Below are positions 22,340 to 33,026 of a DNA stretch of 64,000 nucleotides, piece by piece. The stretch comes from Stictocephala bisonia. Its lineage: Eukaryota; Arthropoda; Insecta; Hemiptera; Membracidae. The notes beneath the pieces were generated by a model. It saw nothing but the letters and a program-made list of their open reading frames with translations. It was not told where the DNA came from and did no database searches. Where the stretch lies: positions 193,865-257,864 of the forward strand of contig JAQJVL010000111.1 in assembly GCA_035578905.1 (NCBI GenBank), written 5' to 3'. Every line of letters begins with the position of its first letter. The first letter of the stretch is position 1. Position numbers and translations under genes: made by a program.

Positions 22340-24705
22340 TCAAGAGAGAGCTCCCCCGGCCGCTGACCCCCGGCAAGTGATTCCGACCTCCCACAGTGAA
22401 CCCTTTTCAAAGTTCGAAGCATGAGATAGCCAAGACAACGATTCCCATACTTGCTGAGATGGCGACCATCTTTTGCCAAATGACGTCTAGAAATAAAGTG
22501 CCAAGTTTTAACAAAACGGACACCAAAGTTCCAGCACATTAACTGAAGCTGGTCATTTAAATCTATCAATGCTGCATCACTGATGTCAGCCCGATACAGA
22601 ATGCTATTTAGGATTATTTGCGATGCTGGAAAGGTTCGTCTTGCTGTGGAAAGCAGGTCTGCCATGTCATTAAGCATTTCCCGCTTCCCCCAACCTCCAT
22701 TATAGCCTTTACCACCACAGAAACCTTGCTTCAAATTGTTTGTCCCTACATGGAGATATATTACTTTTGGATTTTTCTTGACATGCCCAAGAAGTTTTTG
22801 TTTTATGTGCAGGATTTTAGCCCCAGGATTGCAATCAATGGTAGCACCACTATCCGCACACTGCCTGGCCGAATACTTAAGAATTGAATCGCCAATAATC
22901 AGACAGTCTGACAAAGAACGTTTACTAGTGCTACCATCCCTACTTTCAATAACCTTCCTTTCCTTTACAGAAAGTTGTTCCTCTAAGACTAAAGGAGCCT
23001 CTGCCGGACACTCCTCAGATTTACAATTAGATGTCAAGGAGGTATCACTTGTGTTTAAACTTTTTGGGGATTGCAAGTCACAAAGGATTTTGTCATTTAT
23101 ACTTAATGATACTATTTTAGGCTTATATCTAGAGGAAACTGAGCTGGCATTGTAATTTGAGCACAGGCTTTCACGAGTATGTTTTGCTCTCTTACTGTTA
23201 CTGACTTTCCACTTTCCAGAGACTTTATTTATAACAACGGGGCTTACATCTAAGTCTACATTTTCATAGTGTTCTACGTCCCTCAACATATTATACTTGT
23301 TTTTGTGATTAAAACTAGGTTGTGCTACAATATTTTTGTTGCGAGAGCAAGCATGCTTGCTGTTAGATTTAACCTTAACCCAGCTACTTTTGTTTATATT
23401 TTTAGCTACGGAAACAGTGTTGACAGTAGTAGTGGATTTTTTTGTGGTGCATATAGGACCATTATTTTTATGGTATTCAACATCTTTGCTACAGTTACCA
23501 ATGTCAGTCCGCAGGGACTGGGAGTGTGGGCTAGAGTACAGATGTGCACCTTCTAACACCTGAACAACAGGCAAACAAACATCTACATTTTCTGCAACTG
23601 TCACCTGGAAGGAATTATACCAGTTTTGGAATGATGCACAACCAGGCTTTACTTTTCTGCAGTAACCCTCATCTACAAACTTAGCGTTCACCAGAACATA
23701 TATACCACATTCAAAGCCTTTGCTCTGTTGCTTACATTTACTTTCGAAAAACTTACTTTCATCAAAATTCAGGGCTTCAGTAAACAGTTTTTTTGCACTA
23801 TTAAAGTTATGGCTCTGAAGGGAATCGAAATGATATCCAGATTTAGCTTTGAGATCTAAAAAGAGTAAGCTCCAATGCGTGCCATTGTCAGATATGAGCT
23901 CAGCTCCATTGTCATTTACACACATGAAAGCAAAGTCATAATTGTTAAAACTAAGAGAGTTCAATTGATGCTGTACTACATCTGAGCTTCCATGTCTAAT
24001 CAACTGGGTTAGAGTTGGGCCTAAGAATAGAGTGTTACAGTAAGAGTTACACAAGTTATTTTCATTAAAAGCTTCGAAATAAGAGTCTAGTATTTTGTCA
24101 TCTACCCAACGGCCTGACTGCCAGGCATTTTCACGCTCATTTTTTATCTGCATGTCTAGATTAACTAGCTGTTTTTTTAGATCTAAGTTTATACGCTCAC
24201 GCTCTTTTAAGCTAAAAGTAAGAGATTTAATAGATGTGTGAGTTTCGGAAAGCAGTGACTGTAGATTACTTATCTCTTCATTAGCCCTACTTAACTTATC
24301 TTTACAAACACTTAAACTACTTTTTAACGCAATACTTTCATTTCGAATAGTGTCTCTTTCTTCAGTGATAACATCCTGCAGGTTTAAAGAGTCATTCAAC
24401 ACAGTACGAACATCTAATTTAGTTTCCTTTAGCTTAGATTCTAATAAATAATTTTCAGCTTTAGTTTCGTCTAATGATTGTTGAAGCTCCGAAATTGTTC
24501 CGAAAGCCTCTTCAAGTTTTGTTATTAACTGAGAAACGTTCGCTTCTATTTCTTGCAGCCTCAAATCAGGAAAATTTACTTGCAATTTTTTCCAGTTAAG
24601 ATTTAGTTCTAATACGATCTCAACAGAGGTGTCGTCTAAATTATGAATTGAATTCATAACATTTTCAAGATTACCAATAATTTGCTTACTACGCGTGACA
24701 ACCAT
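22252..24705 (-). CDS. Retrotransposon ORF1: coiled coil, Ulp1-like protease and SGNH esterase
   Basis: 817 residues starting at the first ATG after the leader. Residues 1-190 are rich in heptad-like Leu/Glu/Lys and probably form a coiled coil. Residues about 195-345 look like a C48 (Ulp1/SENP) cysteine protease: NGTHWSLL supplies His277, YHFDSL Asp294, and KQQSKGFECGIYV the oxyanion Gln327 and nucleophile Cys333. The His-Asp spacing (17) and Gln at Cys minus 6 match yeast Ulp1. Residues 345-600 are a polar, basic linker. Residues 600-760 are an SGNH hydrolase: IIGDSIL (Ser607), HVGTNN (Asn656) and DGRHLS (His749). Esterase domains are known in CR1-type ORF1; the protease is the unusual part. 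The expected role is RNA binding and RNP assembly. Substrates of the two enzymes are unknown. Confidence 0.85.
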   Translation of the reverse strand: MVVTRSKQIIGNLENVMNSIHNLDDTSVEIVLELNLNWKKLQVNFPDLRLQEIEANVSQLITKLEEAFGTISELQQSLDETKAENYLLESKLKETKLDVRTVLNDSLNLQDVITEERDTIRNESIALKSSLSVCKDKLSRANEEISNLQSLLSETHTSIKSLTFSLKERERINLDLKKQLVNLDMQIKNERENAWQSGRWVDDKILDSYFEAFNENNLCNSYCNTLFLGPTLTQLIRHGSSDVVQHQLNSLSFNNYDFAFMCVNDNGAELISDNGTHWSLLFLDLKAKSGYHFDSLQSHNFNSAKKLFTEALNFDESKFFESKCKQQSKGFECGIYVLVNAKFVDEGYCRKVKPGCASFQNWYNSFQVTVAENVDVCLPVVQVLEGAHLYSSPHSQSLRTDIGNCSKDVEYHKNNGPICTTKKSTTTVNTVSVAKNINKSSWVKVKSNSKHACSRNKNIVAQPSFNHKNKYNMLRDVEHYENVDLDVSPVVINKVSGKWKVSNSKRAKHTRESLCSNYNASSVSSRYKPKIVSLSINDKILCDLQSPKSLNTSDTSLTSNCKSEECPAEAPLVLEEQLSVKERKVIESRDGSTSKRSLSDCLIIGDSILKYSARQCADSGATIDCNPGAKILHIKQKLLGHVKKNPKVIYLHVGTNNLKQGFCGGKGYNGGWGKREMLNDMADLLSTARRTFPASQIILNSILYRADISDAALIDLNDQLQLMCWNFGVRFVKTWHFISRRHLAKDGRHLSKYGNRCLGYLMLRTLKRVHCGRSESLAGGQRPGELSLENTETVFPHRSATGSAGFLEPSPSLPSLI
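22285..22291 (-). promoter_or_regulatory. Candidate -1 frameshift site U-UUU-UUA
   Basis: On the element's sense strand the bases are TTTTTTA, phased as GGT TTT TTA in ORF1, a classical X-XXY-YYZ heptamer. It lies 31 bases upstream of the ORF1 stop codon. ORF2 is open here and is exactly the -1 frame. I could not verify a downstream stimulatory structure. Confidence 0.6.
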
Positions 24706-24872
24706 TTTATATTTAATTAATTACACAGAAGAAATAAAAAAATAATAATTTTTTAAAACAATAACAAGCAATATTTACAATATTTACAAGAACGAAGAAG
24801 ACAGGAATATAGTTTATTAGGAGAATTGGGTGCTGTATTCCTTGGTTTAGCTTTGAACAGAAGCTACAGAAA

Positions 24873-25124
24873 TTGTGTTACCATTGTGTTACCATGTGTG
24901 TGAAATTGTGTTGTCATTGTGTGTATAGTACAAGCACGATTTTACAGAACCCACCTGCCCACCCATAAAAGTACGGTTTTACTGAGCCACCCTGTCATTC
25001 ATACAAGCACAGTGTTACTGACCCTCCATCTCAGCCATGCAAGCACGGAGTTACTGACCCACCCGCCCATCCATCAAGCACAGTGTTACTACTGTGTTAC
25101 ACAGTGTTACTACTACAATATTTG
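24873..25124 (+). repeat. Degenerate 36-bp minisatellite block
   Basis: GTGTTACC-type short repeats lead into units of 35-36 bp with GTTACTGACCCACC and CCCATCCAT. It shares its theme with 2219 and 7344 and is present only in the second copy. The right edge shows ACAATATT...AATATTGT, an inverted match to the target. Confidence 0.75.
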
Positions 25125-26625
25125 ATAGTAATATTGTTGTACTTAGATACAGATGACTTGAATGTGTTTTGTGATATTTATGAATTATAATGACGAAACT
25201 GAATGAATTAATTTTAAATTATGAAGTATGAAACTATAGAATTACTTAATGTATATCAAATATAATAAATTCGAAAATAACATATTATATTTATATTGGT
25301 ATCTTTTAAACGTACTGAATGTGACCATTGTATCGAAGAACCTTATGAAATGGCACGTAAAATAAAAACACTGGCCCTTAGTTGCTCCATGTAAGTTGTA
25401 TGGGTATTTGCCTTTTTAAGGAATAGGTTACGTATATAAAATGTGGAAATAAATAGACTTTCAATTTTATTTAGTCATAATTATCGTAGATGACGTCTGG
25501 AATTCACCTCAAAATAAAAAGTAAACTTTTCTGTAGTAATTGCTAAGAATATCAACGAATTTTATAAATGCTTTTCCGTAAGTACAAAAAGATATATAAA
25601 AGACTAATAAAAACTGCAAAAGCCTACACAGTTAACAAATAGCTAAAGAACTCCAAAATAATTTTAAAATCTGCGTGGAAATTACTATAAACCCCGTGCG
25701 TGTAAGCAATTTAAAAAAGCTCCATTTATGTTAATGAAATGTAAGTAAATAGCACTATTGTAAGAGCCTTAAAAATAGCTGTGGAATGTAAAAGTTTTTC
25801 TGCTCCGTAGCCGCTCGGAGCAAGGCAACGGAATTAAAGATATCGTAAATATTTCGAGTCCACTCCCATCCTTTGTATTATTTCAGTGATGAAATCTGAA
25901 CTGAAAAGCATTATTCTAAAGGTTCATAAAATGTTTCTGAGAATACTATTCGCATAACAATAAATTTCATAAAATATTTCTGAATAGTAAGATAGATTCT
26001 ATGACCGAAATCGTCAATAACTGGTTTCAATCGGTGAATACCTGCAAGCAGATAGCTTGAGGTGTTTATATTCAGAGTTTGCCTTGATAAAAATTTATTT
26101 TAGTATATTTTAACTTATACGACCTTTATGATTAGAAATTAATGGAAATAAATATACGGCGATTAAGCTGTACAATCTCGATAAACGACGCGTTTCGTCA
26201 ACACAGTGACATCTTCAGCCATCTATTATTAAGGAAATTTTCGAATATTAATATAAAATAGTTATTGCACACAATATGAATAAACTGGTAAACACAATTA
26301 ATTTTCGTTGTCAACGTTTTTCGTTTATTTCGTTCCAGTAGTAGGAAATGAACTCCAATTTTTAATAGTTGAGTATAAATATCAACACTTTATGTATTAT
26401 TAGATTAAGTGCCTAAAAGCTTGTGAAAGGGTTGCACATATCATTACTATAGTGGGTTTGCAACCCTAATTCAATCTCAGTTCATTCTGTTACTCTTTGT
26501 TAACACAACAACGTTAGGGGCTTTTGTCAAACACGATAGAAATAACAATATTATACGAACTACATTAATAAACCAATATTCGGCCACAGAGCAACAATTT
26601 CGTGTGAAATTATACATTTTAAGCC
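25125..26625. other. AT-rich spacer of second copy
   Basis: Counterpart of 4767-6276. Nothing coding is seen. It includes the ribozyme-like site at 26187. Confidence 0.5.
26187..26218 (-). ncRNA. Hammerhead-like ribozyme motif, second copy
   Basis: Same core, extra T, GTCA/TGAC stem and ACGCGT palindrome as the site at 5834. Confidence 0.5.
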
Positions 26626-26629
26626 TTAA

Positions 26630-26644
26630 GGGGAGCAGGAAAGG
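26630..26644 (+). repeat. Left terminal inverted repeat of the TTAA transposon
   Basis: GGGGAGCAGGAAAGG directly after TTAA. It matches the inverse of the right end with one mismatch. Confidence 0.9.
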
Positions 26645-27060
26645 TAAAAAAATTTTTTTTTTATAATTTTATTTTATTTTTTTATATTTAAATTTGACCT
26701 TTTCCCTGCACAAAAATATAAAAGGTATTGCTGTACGATGCCTAGAAACACTTTTAATAATTAATTAAAAATATTAAGTACCGGGGTTCAATCAGCTGGC
26801 GCAACACATCACTGGCTATAGTATGCAGATATGCTTTCCTATAAATTCAGTTGAGTAATAATCTTTCTACAGTTGGCTACTCTGGCTCAGAGACAACTGA
26901 ATGAACAGCAGTCTGTTGTTCTAGTGTTCTGTTTGTAAATAAACAACCTAAACACCATAGTTACTAATTTCATTACTAAGGTTATATTTTGTGCTGAGTG
27001 TTATTATTTATTGTTAGCTAAGTGTTTTTCTTTTATTGTTTAGTTTTTAATATTGTTGTA

Positions 27061-28818
27061 ATGCCTAGGCAAAAAGTAAGTTATAAAACTAAGAGAAAGC
27101 ATCATGTAGGGAATCAGTATATGAAAAGGAATAGTAAAACAAACTTACAATCTGATACTAGGCCTGGTCAAGAAAATGTAACAACTCCTGAACAGAATAA
27201 TTATGATAGGCCTAAAAGCTCTTCAGGGAGAAAACTGTCATTTGACAACTATCAGAGCTTTTCAGCTACAGAAACTGGTAACTATATTTTTAACTTATCA
27301 TTGTTGTCCAATGCCATCAAACAGTTTGTGAAGTGTGCGTTTTGTAATAGCAATGAAAGCATTGAACTGCTAGTTTTGAATGATAACTGTGAGAATGGGT
27401 TAGTTTTGAATTTTAAACTTGTGTGTTCAATCTGTTCAGAGTCATTTACATTTAAAAACTCCAAATTATGTGATGATGGAAGATTGTTTGATCTTAACTT
27501 AAAATTTGTTTATGCATTGCGTTCCATTGGTAAAGGGCAAGCTGCCGGAAATGAGTTTTGCGCTTTATTAGATTTGCCCAAGCCACCACAAAAAAATGAA
27601 AAATACCACAAAGCATTACTGACTGCTATTCAATCATGTGCAGAGGAGAGTATGATCAAAGCTACTAATGAAGCTGTTTTGGAAAATAATAATTCTAAGG
27701 ATCTTGCTGTAGGGGTCGATGGTTCGTGGCAGCGCCGAGGTTTTAAATCCCTAAATGGCCTAGTTAGTGTGACAAGCTTTGATACTGGTAAGGTCTTAGA
27801 TGTTGCAATCCTTTCAAAATACTGCCAGGTTTGCTCAACTCAAACAAATAGGCCTATTAAAGATCATGTGTGCACCAAGAATTACGAAGGGTCTTCGGGT
27901 GGTATGGAGGTTGCTGGTGCTTTACAAGTTTTCAAAAATTCAGTAAACCGTGGAGTGCGATACACGAGGTACCTTGGTGATGGGGACAGCAAAGGTTTCC
28001 AGACTGTAAATAGCAATAAACCATATGGTGATGATGTACATATTGAGAAGCTAGAATGTATAGGACATGTGGAGAAAAGAATGGGAAGCAGATTGAAAGA
28101 TTTGAAAAAGAAAACAGGTAGGGAAATACTTCCTGATGGTAAAATGCTTGGTGGAAGACATAGACTTACCAATGAGGAAATAGGCAAGTTGCAAACCTAT
28201 TATGGCCTTGCAATCAGAAGAGGGGGTAGTAGTGTTGAAGAAATGAAGAAAAATATATGGTCTACATATTTTCACAAAATATCAACCGACGACAACCCCC
28301 AGCATGGTTTGTGCCCCAAAGGACCAGATACATGGTGCTCCTATAACAAAGCTCAAGCTGAAGGTAAGACCCATAAACATAAAAATAGCCTACCCAATGA
28401 TGTGATGTTAAAAGTCAAAAACATATACAGAGCTCTGACAGACAATGATCTTCTGAAAAAGTGTGTTCACGGACATACCCAAAATCCGAATGAAAGTTTT
28501 AACCATATGGTATGGCTGAAAGTACCAAAACAAGTGTTTGTAAGGTTAGAAACTTTGAAAATAGGTATATATGATGCTTTGTTGTGCTTCAATGATGGAC
28601 AAAGCAGTAAGTTAGAAATTTATAGGAAGTTAAGCCTAAGTTTGTCTGAACAATCCGTAAGTGCCCTGCGCAATAGTGATGTTTTACGACTAAAAAAAGC
28701 AAATAAATCTGCGGAAGAAATGACCAAAGAAGCAAGAATAGCAAGAAGGAGGAAGAGACTCATGGAAGAAGACAAAAGTGAGGCTGATGACCCTCAGTAT
28801 GGACCAGGGCGCTTTTAA
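27061..28818 (+). CDS. Transposase, metazoan Mutator-like domain family
   Basis: 585 residues from the ATG at 27061 (MPRQKVSYKT). The frame extends 13 codons upstream, but the basic N-terminus fits this start. A basic stretch (residues 1-30) precedes two Cys pairs (CAFC and CSIC), a likely zinc knuckle. The catalytic core follows: VGVDGSWQRRGF (Asp220), a CQVC pair, GSSGGME, YLGDGDSK (Asp307 and Asp309), IGHVEKRMG, and CPKGPDTWC followed by NPNESFNHMVW (Glu478 as the probable third acidic residue). The C-terminus is basic and ends in YGPGRF. I recognise this pattern from uncharacterised invertebrate proteins carrying a Mutator-like transposase domain. It would bind the GGGGAGC ends and cut and insert at TTAA. 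The frame is intact, so the element may be mobile. Confidence 0.8.
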   Translation: MPRQKVSYKTKRKHHVGNQYMKRNSKTNLQSDTRPGQENVTTPEQNNYDRPKSSSGRKLSFDNYQSFSATETGNYIFNLSLLSNAIKQFVKCAFCNSNESIELLVLNDNCENGLVLNFKLVCSICSESFTFKNSKLCDDGRLFDLNLKFVYALRSIGKGQAAGNEFCALLDLPKPPQKNEKYHKALLTAIQSCAEESMIKATNEAVLENNNSKDLAVGVDGSWQRRGFKSLNGLVSVTSFDTGKVLDVAILSKYCQVCSTQTNRPIKDHVCTKNYEGSSGGMEVAGALQVFKNSVNRGVRYTRYLGDGDSKGFQTVNSNKPYGDDVHIEKLECIGHVEKRMGSRLKDLKKKTGREILPDGKMLGGRHRLTNEEIGKLQTYYGLAIRRGGSSVEEMKKNIWSTYFHKISTDDNPQHGLCPKGPDTWCSYNKAQAEGKTHKHKNSLPNDVMLKVKNIYRALTDNDLLKKCVHGHTQNPNESFNHMVWLKVPKQVFVRLETLKIGIYDALLCFNDGQSSKLEIYRKLSLSLSEQSVSALRNSDVLRLKKANKSAEEMTKEARIARRRKRLMEEDKSEADDPQYGPGRF

Positions 28819-29215
28819 CTTAGGTATGTTGTATTTGTCATATTTGTTCGCAATTTTCCGAAAGTTGGGTTTTCATAACACAAAGGTACAATTTTCTCAA
28901 AAAATAATTGGCCTAGAGAGTTGAAAATTTTTACATACATTATGTTAGTAGGCTTTAATAAGCAGACCCAATTTGGTAATTGTAACTCATGTAATAACAT
29001 TTTTTTTAAATAAAATTCACTTCAAAATTCTTAAAAAAAAGTATGTTTAAAATAAAATTTATATCTCTAAATTTTTTTTGTAAAACTGTTTGAAAATGGG
29101 TCTATTTGTTGATAGAAATTGTAAAAATATGCCCTGAAAGTTTGAAGGTTGTAACTATAATAGTTTTTATAATAAGTGTACCTAAAGTTATTAAAATTAA
29201 CATTGTCGGTATAGG

Positions 29216-29230
29216 CCTTTCCCGCTCCCC
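29216..29230 (-). repeat. Right terminal inverted repeat of the TTAA transposon
   Basis: CCTTTCCCGCTCCCC directly before TTAA, the inverse of the left end apart from one base. Confidence 0.9.
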
Positions 29231-29380
29231 TTAAATGAAATTAGTATGTGTTTTGTTATAATTGATATTTGTCGGAGGGAATGTGGCCTTTATTAAACAA
29301 CTTTTATCAAATTAATCAGTAGAAAAGCATGTATAATTCAGGATGTAATGTTAAAGGGATTAATTATAGCCTTGCCAGGT

Positions 29381-29670
29381 TTATATAGAATTGGTCGGTA
29401 GCATAGTTGGTTCAATCCCAGCTTTATGAGCTAAAGGTTGTCAGTTCGATCCCAATCAGAGTCATAATACATTTTGAGAAGGATCAGCTGATAACCACCG
29501 GCTGTTCATTTGTCATTGGGCTATTAATTAATGACACTTTCTAAGGAATAGTCGACCTTAGTTTGTAACAATGACTACATTCGCTCATCTACACTCATCA
29601 CACTCATTCGAAATCCATATTCGCCCATATCTTGACGATCGGCGTCTTATGAATAAATAAATAAATAAAT
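29381..29670 (+). mobile_element. tRNA-derived SINE, family S1
   Basis: Present only in the second copy, inserted between CCTTGCCAGGT and AATACCAAG. The head has a box A-like TAGCATAGTTGG and a box B-like AGTTCGATCCC, typical RNA polymerase III signals. The body ends in an (AAAT)n tail. A near-identical copy is at 51371. No clear target duplication was found. Confidence 0.8.
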
Positions 29671-30129
29671 AATACCAAGTAAATAATATAATATCTTGGC
29701 AAGAGGAGAAATACGTACTGTGAATATCTCATAAATCTATAAGAATACTATCTATTATGCATATATTATGTAGTTGAATTTCATACAAGAAGTAGTCTGT
29801 TATTTTGTTGAAAACCTACTTAATTGTACTTTGTTAAATAAAGTGTAAAATAAAAGTCCATGTAACATTAACATTTAAGTTCAATTTGAAATAATTATAA
29901 AATTCTCAAGTAATAATCGCTTTCAATTCAAATTCAAAAATGTAAACATACAATTTCCATAGTTTAGTTTATTGTGAAATAATCATTTGATTCATCAATT
30001 AAAAAATAAATTTAAAAAATTGCGTTCTCGTAGTACACATCTTTTTAATAATTATTTATTTAATGCAAAATTTGAAAAATTTTACCAGTTTTTCGTCCAA
30101 CATTTGTAATAATTCTTGGAAAAGATCGA

Positions 30130-30925
30130 ATTATGGGAATTTGGATCCCCAATGAAACCAGCACTGGCCTATGTTGAGAGTGGGGAAAAGCACAAGAACT
30201 TTCCTAATTTGTTTTGGGCTTGATGTTCGTTCACACGAGCAGAAGCTAAGTCGGGGGAGTAATCTCGATGCCAACGAGCTGAATAAAAAGTGGTTGAATC
30301 TTTAGCATCAAAGATCAGGAAAAGGTTATTCATTTCAGCCCAGTCAGCAAGCTTTCTGCTATTCTCGTCGGCGGTGTTATAGCTCAATTGGCTATGGTGA
30401 CTGTTGAAGTCCCCCACATAGAGGATAGGGTGTTCAAAACTTGGCAAAATCATATCGTCAGGCCACTGGATGCTTATAAACATTTACTATTGTAGTTTCT
30501 GACACTTGGATTGCCAAGACAAAGATGTCACCATCAGAGCTCTTATGGGTAATTGACACATTGTACACGGCATTCTTTACATAAGTTGCAATACCATACA
30601 CCCTATGCCCAATTGAATTAACAAGTCTGTATCCAGGAATATTGCCTCTTGCACTATTGTTATCTTCGATATTCGTCTCTTTGAGTGGAAGGATATTACA
30701 TTGTTTTCTAGAAGGACCCTACTGATGCACTCACTCTTCGCCTTGCTTAAAACCTCAGCGTTAACATGGACTACATTTAAATAGAAACTATTGTTTTGAA
30801 ATGAGCTTGGTCATCAAAAGGGCCTTTTTTATTTTGTCTGGCAGCCGCCATAGCTGGGAGATCACAAATTTGTAACAGTCCAGCTATCAGTTTTATTGCT
30901 CGTTTAGAACTACTCAGGGGATACG
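30130..30925 (-). pseudogene. Broken non-LTR endonuclease fragment, uninterrupted copy
   Basis: Counterpart of 6900-7960 without the minisatellite. A 104-codon frame at 30169-30483 includes YVGDFNSHHSQ, the endonuclease GDFN motif. Immediately upstream the reading shifts frame at the segment encoding NVYKHP, showing decay. The related upstream pieces (NIPGYRLVNSIGHRVYG, YVKNA) follow toward 30700. No RT domain is attached. Confidence 0.65.
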
Positions 30926-30929
30926 TACA

Positions 30930-31102
30930 GCTTTAAAGGTTTGCTGTGGACGTGAACAACTTCAAACTCTCACTATCTATCTAACAAACAAAAATCATTT
31001 AAGAGTAACTAAGGATAAAATTATTAAATACTTTAAGCGATCTTGACCATTGTCTTTGTCCCAAATATTTGCTGTTCCTATTCAACATTTATTTATATAT
31101 TT
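30930..31102. other. AT-rich spacer of second copy
   Basis: Counterpart of 7960-8130. Nothing recognised. Confidence 0.5.
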
Positions 31103-31645
31103 TTTTCAAATACCTATATGACTTCATAGCAGTCGTATTTGGGTATCATCATAATTACGCTAACCGATATATTTATTTGAATAAAATGTTAATATAATCA
31201 CAAAATAATTATGTAAAGTCGTTTCAACTGAAAATTATTAAATACAAAATCATGTCCAAGACCCTTTCTTTCAAGACCATAACGTATTGGGATGATAACA
31301 AGAGTGGGAATTGGGTAATCCTGTCCCGTCCTGTCCAACCGAGCGTGCTCGGACACGCTGCATCACGTATCCCACGAGCATTAACCACACTGTTGTATTC
31401 AGGTAAGGTATTTTAATAAAGTTGGCCCACCCTAATTCATATGCATCCTTTAAATAAATTACCTGTACGAAGCCATACATGTACTAACTTATGATTCTGT
31501 TACAAAATAATTTTAAAATTACAAATTATTTTGGCCAATTCTCAATTTACGATTTTTGTTCACTGAAATGAAAAAAAAAAAAACAGCCTTATTTACTGAA
31601 GAAAAGTTATGAAAATATTGGTTCTTTCTTAAAGTTGACCTCAGT
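31103..31645. mobile_element. Segment present only in the second copy
   Basis: About 540 bp replace a few tens of bases of the first copy (near 8120-8155). It contains a GC-rich module at 31300-31400 with GAGCGTGCTCGGACACGC and GCATCACGTATCCCACG. The module recurs at 61570-61670, so this is likely part of a dispersed element of unknown class. Confidence 0.5.
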
Positions 31646-32496
31646 ATTGTGGTATATGGATAGACTGATTCGAATGAATCGTCGTAGATTAGCCAGAGTA
31701 AACACTTTGGCTGTCTCTGTAATGTCTTATTTCAACAATGTCTTTTTTACATAGTAAAAATTACGTACATTACATTCAGCTAGACCTAGTGAATTTGAGA
31801 CGACGGTGACCCTAGGTTCGCCATGTAGCTTTGAGGAACGTTCCAGAGCACTCACAATATTAAGCCAACTTACGACACAAAACATTGACAATTTAACACA
31901 CTTTTGGATAAATTTAATACTTTTGCTAGTCAATAATCTGTTAGGTGCATTGGTGTTGATAACGTTTTCATGTTTTGTATTGCATATTGTGCTGAATATT
32001 TGTTATATTTGTCATAATTATATATGTGATAGTTTATAAGAAGACATGAATTTCTTTTGAATCTACCGTAATCTATAAGCAAGTTTTTCCAAGGGGTTTC
32101 TTACATTAATAAGGGGTAATTGAAAACAACATTGAGTTTTAATATATGTTAAGTAAATAATAGCTGAAGACGAAGAATTAATATACCTGTCGGAATGTTG
32201 TGTTTGTTACATATGAACCCAAGAATATATTATCTTGTAGCTTTGAATATCTCCAACAAATTTATCAATCATGATAATTTCATTGTTTGTTTTTGGTAAA
32301 CCTTTAGTAAATTATTAATATTCCATGCAGTCAAATTAATCACCATTTTACATTTGTTTTATTACCATCCCTCAAATATGGATAGCTAGTAAATACCATA
32401 ACAAATCATTGTTATGTTTAATAAATCTATTTTTATGTAAAACTATTACAACAACCTAAAGCACAACATTTGCTGTCGAAAATTGCTTTCATATTC

Positions 32497-32954
32497 AGGG
32501 TGGAAAAAATATGGAAACGCATTCACAACTTTTGTATGACTTAATTTGTAAAAGTAAAATCTTGTATAACATCATGGTTACAAAAAACATACTTTTTGAC
32601 GCCATTAGAACATTTCATCTTTTCAGGAGGACGGCCCATGAGGAGTTGAACGAAAATCTTCAATGTAAGCCACCTAGGCTTGGTATCAAATGAAAGTTCT
32701 ATTCAAGAGTAATTAATTGCTGCAAACCAGATTTCGGAAGGTTAATCTTTTCCAGAGTACTGGCCATTTGAACTTCAAAATAACTAATTTTAACAATATT
32801 ATTTGTCCACTATTTAAGTAAATTTTTCGGATCAAAAATTATACTTCCTGGGACATAATTATTTAAAAAAATTAAATTGACAAATTATCTATGGAAAAAT
32901 GTAAAATTGTTGTGAAAGTTTCCATATTTTTTTAACCTTTATGTATGCACCCTG
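32497..32954. mobile_element. MITE with CAGGGTG ends, second copy
   Basis: Starts with CAGGGTGGAAAAAATATGG and ends with GTTTCCATATTTTTTTAACC, a short stretch, then CACCCTG before TATATA. It is better preserved than the copy at 9012. No reading frame encodes a transposase. Confidence 0.55.
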
Positions 32955-33026
32955 TATATATAACATATAATTAAAAAAGGAAAGTATATATATATATATA
33001 TGTAATTAAAAAAGGAAACTAAGCTT

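Larger units (their letters stand above)
19264..24818 (-). mobile_element. Intact non-LTR retrotransposon (CR1/L2-like group)
   Basis: A complete element of about 5.55 kb with two overlapping intact frames, a leader of 113 bases before ORF1, a short 3' UTR with AATAAA and an ATTTGT-type simple-repeat tail at 19264-19285. The other copy has the empty site near 4556. AGGA occurs at 19260-19263 and again at 24819-24822, a 4-bp apparent target duplication. The combination of an ORF1 esterase with an endonuclease and no RNase H is known in the CR1 group; exact clade placement needs a tree. Intact frames and presence in only one copy indicate recent insertion. Confidence 0.9.
26630..29230 (+). mobile_element. 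DNA transposon with TTAA target duplication
   Basis: A 2601-bp element flanked by TTAA at 26626-26629 and 29231-29234. The other copy has a single TTAA at the matching site near 6277, which proves the boundaries. Terminal inverted repeats are about 15 bp, GGGGAGCAGGAAAGG at the left and its inverse with one mismatch at the right. It carries one intact transposase-like gene. TTAA fits Sola3-like or piggyBac elements, while the protein belongs to a family annotated as Mutator-like, so the superfamily is left open. Confidence 0.9.

Noticed and set aside
19264..24818. Reading the LINE as a horizontally acquired viral gene cluster because of the protease and frameshift site
   Set aside because: The endonuclease, reverse transcriptase without RNase H, simple-repeat tail and small target duplication are all standard for non-LTR retrotransposons.
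26630..29230. piggyBac element, from TTAA alone
   Set aside because: The protein shows none of the piggyBac transposase wording. Its DGSWQRRG, GDGDSK and NESFN motifs belong to a different family.
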